Source: Marivita hallyeonensis (GTDB taxonomy: Bacteria > Pseudomonadota > Alphaproteobacteria > Rhodobacterales > Rhodobacteraceae). Taken from it: DNA of 64,000 nucleotides. Of the stretch, positions 58,566 through 64,000 are shown in pieces. The translations under genes and the position numbers were made by a program. The DNA is taken from NCBI RefSeq assembly GCF_900129875.1, contig NZ_FQXC01000002.1, positions 248,001 through 312,000 of the forward strand, written 5' to 3'. Each line of letters begins with the position of its first letter. The first letter of the stretch is position 1. The notes below the pieces were generated by a model. It searched no databases. It was not told the DNA's origin and worked only from the letters and a program-made list of their open reading frames with translations.

Positions 58566-60371
58566 GTGTCCCACGCTCCGCCCACATCAGTCTATTGTAT
58601 CGTGCCGCGGCTTGGCACGGACGTCGGAGGCGGCAAGATCCATGCGATCTATCGCCGGATGAACCTGTTTGCCGCGCGCGACAACACATCTGTGACCCTT
58701 GTCGGCCTGCACCACAGCGTCAACCAGCGGATCAACTTCGCGCATCTGCAAAGCGATGGGGTGCTCGACACCCGGATACGCTTTCAATCCCTCGTGGACC
58801 TAAGCGCGCCGGACGATCACCGTTCGAACGTATCGAACCACACCCGGTTTCCGGACTGGGACCTAAAGGAAACGAAACCCGGCCATAAGACGCGTCACAG
58901 CTATTTCGCGGGTCACGCACTCGTCATGCAGGACACGTCCGAGGCAACCGCCGCTGGCCTGTTGACGATCCGGAGGGTGCTGACCGATCCTTCCCGCGAC
59001 ACGCGATTGAAGTATTTTGACGGCATCTTGGTTGAAAGCCTGTCGCGTTTCGGTGACGGGGTGGTCGAAAGGATGTTCTATGCAGACGGCCGGTTGATCG
59101 CGTCCACGCGGCACGAGAACAAGGCCTTCCTGTCCGCCGAAAACACCGTCACCCGGCAACGCTGCAGCGACGAATTCCAGTTGCAGAAGACACTGGCGCA
59201 AAACGCCTTTCCCGCGGACGGCGTTGTGTTCATCGATGGCATCACCTCCGCCTATCTCGCGCCTTTCATTGGGTCGCGCAAGGTGCTGTTCTTGCACGCA
59301 GATCATCGATCGCCGAAAGGTCGTATAATGCCGCGATCCCGATTGATGATCGATCAGTTCGACGGCGACGCCATCGTGACGGCGACGCATAAACACAAGG
59401 CCAGACTGGAGGCCGATTTACGTCCCGGGGCTCCGATCCGCGTGATCCCGCATTATGTCGACCGACAGCCCCCGCTGGACCAGAATCGCCGCGATATCTG
59501 TACCGTGTCGCGTCTGTATCTGGACGGCAAACCGATTCACCACTGCATCGAGGCCTTCACCCGCGTGATGCACCTTCTCCCCGATTGCAATTACGTGATC
59601 TACGGCGACGGCACCGGTCGCGCCCGGCTCGAGCAATTGATCAAGCACCATCGCTGCGAAGAACGTGTGTTCGTGAGAGGCCATACCCCGGACGCCGAGC
59701 AAGTCTTTGCAACCTCGCTGATGTCGCTGGCGCCAACCCGAACGGAAGGATTCGGCCTGGCTCTGCTCGAGTCGTTGACACACGGCTGTCCGGTGATCAG
59801 TTACGATGTGGACTACGGCCCGCGTGAATTGATCCACCCAGGAGTAAATGGGGAATTGGTGGCGCCCGGCGACATCGATGGCATCGCGCGTGCGATCCTG
59901 AAGGTGCACGCGCAGCGCGACGCCTATTCGAACGCCAGCCTCGAAACGGCGGACAGATACAGCTTTGACGCCTACCGCGACAGGTATTTTCACCTCATGG
60001 ACGAAATCGTGGGCTTGGGCCGCCACTTCGACATCCAGGCGCCCGACCTGCTGCAAGAAACGCGCGCCGCCATTGACGCGGCGCCATTCCGGCACAAGGC
60101 GCGACTGTTGGATCTTTGCATCGCGTTGAGTTCAGACCGACGCGACCTGGAGGGCGCGTATTGGGCGTTCCAACAGAAAGTCGACCTGTTCCCGCAAGCG
60201 CAACGCCCACTAAAACGGTGTATCTGGCTAAGTTTGCGCCTCGGCCGCATGGACGCGTTCCGCGCGCATCTCGCCCTCTTCGCTCACCGCTTTCCCGACC
60301 ACTACAGCGACTTCGTGGCTCAACATCCGGATATTCTCGCCTCGGCCGAAGCCGAGGATGCAGCGACCTGA
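58566..60371 (+). CDS. Glycosyltransferase family 4, TarM/TagE-like
   Basis: This 601-residue enzyme is a GT-B glycosyltransferase. The C-terminal half carries the GT4 block TRTEGFGLALLESLTHGCPVI then YDVDYGPRELI, with the EX7E-type Glu residues, and the N-terminal half has a domain of the TarM/TagE class, whose relatives glucosylate wall teichoic acid in Gram-positive bacteria. A C-terminal 100-residue tail follows. A GTG at 58566 is the likely start. In an alphaproteobacterium the acceptor cannot be teichoic acid; a capsular or glycerol-phosphate polymer is a guess. Confidence 0.88.
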   Translation: MSHAPPTSVYCIVPRLGTDVGGGKIHAIYRRMNLFAARDNTSVTLVGLHHSVNQRINFAHLQSDGVLDTRIRFQSLVDLSAPDDHRSNVSNHTRFPDWDLKETKPGHKTRHSYFAGHALVMQDTSEATAAGLLTIRRVLTDPSRDTRLKYFDGILVESLSRFGDGVVERMFYADGRLIASTRHENKAFLSAENTVTRQRCSDEFQLQKTLAQNAFPADGVVFIDGITSAYLAPFIGSRKVLFLHADHRSPKGRIMPRSRLMIDQFDGDAIVTATHKHKARLEADLRPGAPIRVIPHYVDRQPPLDQNRRDICTVSRLYLDGKPIHHCIEAFTRVMHLLPDCNYVIYGDGTGRARLEQLIKHHRCEERVFVRGHTPDAEQVFATSLMSLAPTRTEGFGLALLESLTHGCPVISYDVDYGPRELIHPGVNGELVAPGDIDGIARAILKVHAQRDAYSNASLETADRYSFDAYRDRYFHLMDEIVGLGRHFDIQAPDLLQETRAAIDAAPFRHKARLLDLCIALSSDRRDLEGAYWAFQQKVDLFPQAQRPLKRCIWLSLRLGRMDAFRAHLALFAHRFPDHYSDFVAQHPDILASAEAEDAAT

Positions 60372-60379
60372 CCGTAAGC

Positions 60380-61045
60380 TCAGAGACTGCACTTGTCCCG
60401 CATAAAGGCCAGCGCGACCGACAGGCCATCCGGCGCGATCCCGTGCGCCGTGCCTTTCATGATGTGTGCGTAGACGTCTTCCCATCCGGCGCCTTGCAAC
60501 GCTTCGGCCGCTGCCGGAAGGGATTGGACCGGCACAACATCATCCTGATCGCCGTGCACCAAAAGGATGGGGAAGCGGCTCACCACCTCGTCCGCCAGCA
60601 GCTCCGGCGCTAGCAACCGGCCCGAGAAGCCGACCAGCCCGGCCACGGCCTCGTCCCGGCGCGGGGCCACGTGCAACGCCATCATGGTCCCCTGACTGAA
60701 GCCGAACAGCACCACCTGCTCTGGCAACAAATCCTCATCGACCATGAGCGCGTCCAGAAACGCGTTCAGATCATCGACCGCGCGTGCCATACCCGCCATC
60801 GATTCCTCTTCCGACGATCCGTCGATCCAGGGAATCGGGAACCACTGAAAACCAAAGGGGGCACCGGCACAGGCCTCGGGCGCGTCCGGAGCCACGAACA
60901 GCGTGTCGGGCAGATGCTCACCCAGAGGGTCAGCCAATCCCAGAAGGTCCGCCCCGTTCGCCCCATAGCCGTGCAGGAAAACGACCGCTGATCGCGTCTC
61001 TCCGGACACTGCTTCCTTGCGGCCTGCGTTCAACACCCGTGTCAT
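60380..61045 (-). CDS. Phospholipase/carboxylesterase family hydrolase
   Basis: This 221-residue alpha/beta hydrolase has the oxyanion HGYGANGADLLGL (near residue 25), the nucleophile in LFGFSQGTMMAL (near 117) and the Asp/His pair LLVHGDQDDVVP and GTAHGIAPDGL. It belongs to the carboxylesterase/lysophospholipase group. The ATG at 61045 overlaps the stop of the upstream glycosylase gene by four bases; the longer frame was rejected. It is convergent with the glycosyltransferase gene. Confidence 0.9.
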   Translation of the reverse strand: MTRVLNAGRKEAVSGETRSAVVFLHGYGANGADLLGLADPLGEHLPDTLFVAPDAPEACAGAPFGFQWFPIPWIDGSSEEESMAGMARAVDDLNAFLDALMVDEDLLPEQVVLFGFSQGTMMALHVAPRRDEAVAGLVGFSGRLLAPELLADEVVSRFPILLVHGDQDDVVPVQSLPAAAEALQGAGWEDVYAHIMKGTAHGIAPDGLSVALAFMRDKCSL

Positions 61046-61671
61046 GCGATCCCCTCTCGATCTTTCGCCACATGGTAGTAGGCCCAGAGCGCGCGCGCCG
61101 CAACCGATCTCCAGGGACTCCACGCCTCGGCCATCTCCCGCAGGGCTTTTTCCCGAGGACGCTCCGGCAAGTCGAACAAAACGCGGGCACTTTCCTGCAA
61201 AGCCAGATCACCGGGGGCAAAGACATCCGCCCGGCCAAGACTGAACATCGCATAGATCTCTGCCGTCCAGACACCGATCCCCGTCACCGCCGTCAGCGTC
61301 TTGACGACGTCCTCGTTCGGCGCGAGCCGTAACGCGTCATAGTCGATCCTCGCCTCGGCCAAGGCGCAGGCATATCGCGCCTTCTGGCGGCTGAGGCCCA
61401 GCTCTTTCATGCCGTCGAACCCGCGCGCCTCAACAGCTTCGGGAGTAACCGCATCGGCCGCTTCGAGCTTGGCCCAGATGGCGCGTGCAGAGGCAACGCT
61501 GACCTGTTGGCTGACGATCGCGCTCAGAAGCTGCGCGAACCCGTCCGGGCGCCGCCGCAACGGCAATGGTCCGGTCTGCGCGACCGCGTCCGCAAAGCGC
61601 GGCTCTTGCGCCGTCAGCCAGGCAACGCCTTCCGCAACACAGGCGTCGGTTTCTATCAGACGTCCAACCAT
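61042..61671 (-). CDS. DNA-3-methyladenine glycosylase II (AlkA-like)
   Basis: This 209-residue base-excision repair enzyme has the helix-hairpin-helix TLTAVTGIGVWTAEIYAMFSLGRADVFAPGDLALQ, with the catalytic Asp in PGDLALQ (near residue 153). It lacks the N-terminal domain of Escherichia coli AlkA but has the common single-domain form. It overlaps the cobK stop by sixteen bases and the esterase gene by four bases, so all three are transcribed together. Confidence 0.92.
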   Translation of the reverse strand: MVGRLIETDACVAEGVAWLTAQEPRFADAVAQTGPLPLRRRPDGFAQLLSAIVSQQVSVASARAIWAKLEAADAVTPEAVEARGFDGMKELGLSRQKARYACALAEARIDYDALRLAPNEDVVKTLTAVTGIGVWTAEIYAMFSLGRADVFAPGDLALQESARVLFDLPERPREKALREMAEAWSPWRSVAARALWAYYHVAKDREGIA

Positions 61672-62399
61672 AGCGCGGCCTCACTCCATCTCACGGCATC
61701 CTCGACCCGGCTCACCGTCGGACCCGTAGGCACCCGTTCCCGCGCGATCATGTAGACCGGCAGTCCCAACGCCCGCGCCGCTGCAACCTTGGGCCAGCCA
61801 CCGGTCCCCCCTGCATTCCGCGTCAGCACCGCGTCAATCCGGAACCTGCGCATCACGGTGATCTCGTGGGCCACGGTGAACGGCGGATCGCCGTGCAGAA
61901 ATCGACCGTGACGTAGCGGGAAGACACGATTGTGGCGCGATAACTGTCTGACAAACGCATGCGCGTGGCGAAATGCGCTCATCTCCGGCAGCACGGGACG
62001 GCCAAGCGTCACCAGCACGCGCGCGCCTACCGGAATGTGGCGCGCCGCCTCACGCACGGTGCGGACCGAGACCCAGTGATCCCGCCGTGACGGCCGCCAG
62101 GCCGGACGCATCAGGGTGAGATGCGGAATCGACAAAGCACCTGCCATGGACGCGCCAAGACGCAGCGACTCCACATCACAAGGATGCGGGGCAATGATCA
62201 GTGCGGACGCGCCCGACGCCCATTCGGCAAACCCCGTCTGGCGGGCTCTGCCCTGCCCTGTCACCCGGTCACGCGCTGGCAACCACAACCGCGCGCGCGC
62301 ACCCAACTGCTGCGCCAGATCTCGCGCCTCAGCGGACCCGCCAAGGATCGCGATCTGCCCTGCACCGGGGCGGTCTGTACCGTTGAAATCCCTCATCAT
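61656..62399 (-). CDS. cobK: Precorrin-6A reductase (CobK/CbiJ)
   Basis: This 247-residue enzyme reduces precorrin-6A in cobalamin synthesis. It has the start IAILGGSAEARDLAQQLGAR, the ARVLVTLGRPVLPEMSAF segment near residue 115 and TRNAGGTGGWPKVAAARALGLPVYMIAR near 203, all typical of CobK. No other cob genes adjoin it, although cobK is often encoded alone. Two ATG codons in a row serve as the start. It is divergent from an MFS transporter gene. Confidence 0.92.
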   Translation of the reverse strand: MMRDFNGTDRPGAGQIAILGGSAEARDLAQQLGARARLWLPARDRVTGQGRARQTGFAEWASGASALIIAPHPCDVESLRLGASMAGALSIPHLTLMRPAWRPSRRDHWVSVRTVREAARHIPVGARVLVTLGRPVLPEMSAFRHAHAFVRQLSRHNRVFPLRHGRFLHGDPPFTVAHEITVMRRFRIDAVLTRNAGGTGGWPKVAAARALGLPVYMIARERVPTGPTVSRVEDAVRWSEAALWLDV

Positions 62400-62486
62400 T
62401 GCATCGCTTACCCAATGACGAGGCAAAGCGCCACAACTCTACCGGTCCACTTGCAGCAATTGGGATTTGCCCCTACGCCTTCCCAA

Positions 62487-63725
62487 ATGAGTGCCACCGA
62501 CCAGATCACCGCCGACGACGCCCGTCAGCATGCCCGCGCGAAACGGAACGTCACCGTTCTGGTGATCGCGCAGGCGATTCTTGGCGCGCAAATGCCGATG
62601 GTCTTCACCGTCGGTGGACTCGCCGGCCAGTCACTGGCGTCGAACATCTGTTTTGCGACCTTGCCGATCTCGCTTATCGTGCTTGGGTCGATGATCACGG
62701 CCTCGCCGATTTCGAGCTTCATGCAGAAATATGGTCGTCCGGCAGGCTTCACCGTCGGCGCCTTGGGTGGCGCACTGGGTGGTGCAGTGGGCGCATACGG
62801 GCTTTATATCGCGTCCTTCCCGGTCTTCCTTCTCGGCAGCTTCCTCACCGGCATCTACATGTCGGCGCAGGGCTTCTACCGTTTCGCCGCGGCGGACACC
62901 GCGTCGGAGGCCTTCCGCCCCAAGGCGATTTCCTATGTCATGGCGGGCGGTCTGTGTGCGGCGATCCTTGGCCCGCAACTGGTGAAAGCGACGACCGACG
63001 CCTACGTCATCCCGTTCCTCGGCACCTACGCCGCCATCATCGCACTCAACCTGATCGGCGCCATCGTTTTCTGGTTCCTCGACATTCCGATTCCCGAAGC
63101 CCCGGCCGACGACGCACCGAAGGGACGCACCCGATTGGAATTGATCACCACACCCCGCATCGCTGTCGCGATCATCTGCGGGATGGTCACCTACGCTCTG
63201 ATGAACCTTGTCATGACATCGACACCGCTGGCCGTGGTCGGGTGCGGCTACACCGCGGGAAATGCTGCCGACATCGTCTCGGCGCACGTGCTCGCAATGT
63301 TCGCGCCGTCTTTCTTCACGGGTCACCTCATTGTGCGTTTCGGGGTCGAAAAGATCGTGGCGACCGGGCTGGTGATTCTCGCCGCCGCTGGGGCCGTCGC
63401 GCTGCAGGGCGTGGCGCTTGAGAATTTCTATATCGCCCTGATCCTTCTTGGGTTTGGTTGGAATTTCGGGTTCATCGGCGCGACAACGATGCTGACCGCT
63501 GCGCACGAACCGCATGAGCGCGGACGCGTACAGGGCATGAACGACGTTCTTGTCTTCGGCGGCGTCACCGTCGCCTCTCTCGCCTCCGGCGGATTGCTGA
63601 ATTGTTCTGGCGGATCCCCGGTCGAGGGGTGGAGCGCCGTGAACATGGCCATGGCCCCGTTTCTCATGCTCGCGGGCGGCGCGTTGATCTGGCTGGTCCT
63701 GAGACCGCGCGAAGAAGCGGTCTGA
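62487..63725 (+). CDS. MFS transporter
   Basis: This 412-residue protein has 12 predicted helices, with the loop motif FMQKYGRPAGFTVGALGGALGG near residue 77 and the second-half equivalents. It is a major facilitator of unknown substrate. The ATG at 62487 is favoured because the preceding residues to 62415 are polar and unlike an MFS N-terminus; neither start has a clear ribosome site. It is divergent from cobK. Confidence 0.88.
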   Translation: MSATDQITADDARQHARAKRNVTVLVIAQAILGAQMPMVFTVGGLAGQSLASNICFATLPISLIVLGSMITASPISSFMQKYGRPAGFTVGALGGALGGAVGAYGLYIASFPVFLLGSFLTGIYMSAQGFYRFAAADTASEAFRPKAISYVMAGGLCAAILGPQLVKATTDAYVIPFLGTYAAIIALNLIGAIVFWFLDIPIPEAPADDAPKGRTRLELITTPRIAVAIICGMVTYALMNLVMTSTPLAVVGCGYTAGNAADIVSAHVLAMFAPSFFTGHLIVRFGVEKIVATGLVILAAAGAVALQGVALENFYIALILLGFGWNFGFIGATTMLTAAHEPHERGRVQGMNDVLVFGGVTVASLASGGLLNCSGGSPVEGWSAVNMAMAPFLMLAGGALIWLVLRPREEAV

Positions 63726-63793
63726 TCCGTAAAATGCGAACCACTTAAGACGCGTGCGCTAAGCGCGTGTTCACACGAGACCTGCATCACCCA

Positions 63794-63819
63794 AGACACC
63801 TGCAACCAGAATGGTGTCT
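63794..63819 (+). promoter_or_regulatory. Hairpin directly before a lipoprotein start codon
   Basis: AGACACC and GGTGTCT pair over 7 bp around a 12-nt loop and end two bases before the ATG at 63822. The stem occupies the place of the ribosome site, so it could limit or control translation of the lipoprotein gene. Confidence 0.45.
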
Positions 63820-63821
63820 CT

Positions 63822-64000
63822 ATGCTTCGCCCTCTTGCCCTAAGCCTTCTTGCCGCCCTGCCCGGACTGACCGCCTGTCAGCACTACGACAAGGCCGCAC
63901 ATTTTGCCGCCGGCGCGGCGGTCTCGCATATCGTCGCCACGGAGACCAACAACAAGGCGGCCGGCTGTGCCGCTGCCGTTGCGGTGGGTCTGGCAAAGGA
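63822..64000 (+). CDS. YfiM-like lipoprotein (partial at window end)
   Basis: The frame starts MLRPLALSLLAALPGLTACQ, with a lipobox LTAC (Cys near residue 19), and continues DKAAHFAAGAAVSHIVATET, as in small YfiM-type lipoproteins. It runs off the window at 64000 after 59 codons, so its length is unknown. A hairpin precedes the start codon. Confidence 0.75.
   Translation, partial: MLRPLALSLLAALPGLTACQHYDKAAHFAAGAAVSHIVATETNNKAAGCAAAVAVGLAK

Overview
The window is a GC-rich chromosomal segment from an alphaproteobacterium, almost certainly Rhodobacterales (Rhodobacter/Roseobacter group); the genus cannot be fixed from the sequence. The evidence is the dusB-ntrB-ntrC-ntrY-ntrX block, ctrA next to its inhibitor sciP, the DUF6456/DUF6477 pair, and NtrC and NtrX proteins that both lack the sigma-54 GAFTGA loop, a known Rhodobacter trait. 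I see no rRNA, tRNA, CRISPR array, insertion sequence or prophage. Almost all the DNA is compact protein-coding sequence with many 1-4 base stop/start overlaps.

Layout. (1) 0.1-12.5 kb is an organic-acid uptake and catabolism island on the minus strand. It holds a TRAP transporter (dctP-Q-M), an SDR, a RidA protein, a ketopantoate-reductase-like enzyme, an oxalyl-CoA-synthetase-like ligase and a tripartite TctCBA transporter. A divergent XRE/ScfR-type regulator follows. (2) 12.5-19.1 kb is the loosest, most accessory part: two related LysR regulators placed tail to tail, an NTF2-fold secreted protein, a SAM methyltransferase, two small exported proteins and a VTT-like membrane protein, with gene-poor stretches between them. 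(3) 19.3-29.6 kb is nitrogen control (ntrX, ntrY, ntrC, ntrB, dusB), then ispF-pgpA-pncC and amtB. (4) 29.6-40 kb is housekeeping (ratA, hpt, lipA, guaA), a two-cytochrome operon, the DUF6456/DUF6477 pair and an MttB-family methyltransferase. (5) 40-51.2 kb has two DMT exporters, a FadL porin with an unusual heptad-repeat insert, metA, ppk2 with an overlapping TetR gene, trmFO, gluQ, hisI and an Fe-S scaffold. (6) 51.2-58.4 kb holds recG, ligA, ctrA and sciP on the minus strand with mnmA divergent. (7) 58.5-64 kb has a TarM/TagE-like glycosyltransferase, an esterase, an AlkA-type glycosylase, cobK, an MFS transporter and the start of a lipoprotein gene.

The most interesting element is at 51.2-51.6 kb, just downstream of recG. 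A 44-residue one-helix membrane peptide with an excellent Shine-Dalgarno sequence is preceded by GAAC-N7-GAAC, the alphaproteobacterial LexA (SOS) box, plus a third half-site, and is followed by a textbook intrinsic terminator. Together they look like a free-standing, SOS-induced small membrane protein, comparable in design to Caulobacter SidA or enteric TisB.

Other regulatory structure: GCC-N9-GGC type palindromes, each with a weaker copy about 30 bp away, lie upstream of both the dusB-ntr operon and amtB, which suggests that NtrC controls both. Each of the two solute-binding-protein-first transport operons has a strong hairpin directly after its binding-protein gene.
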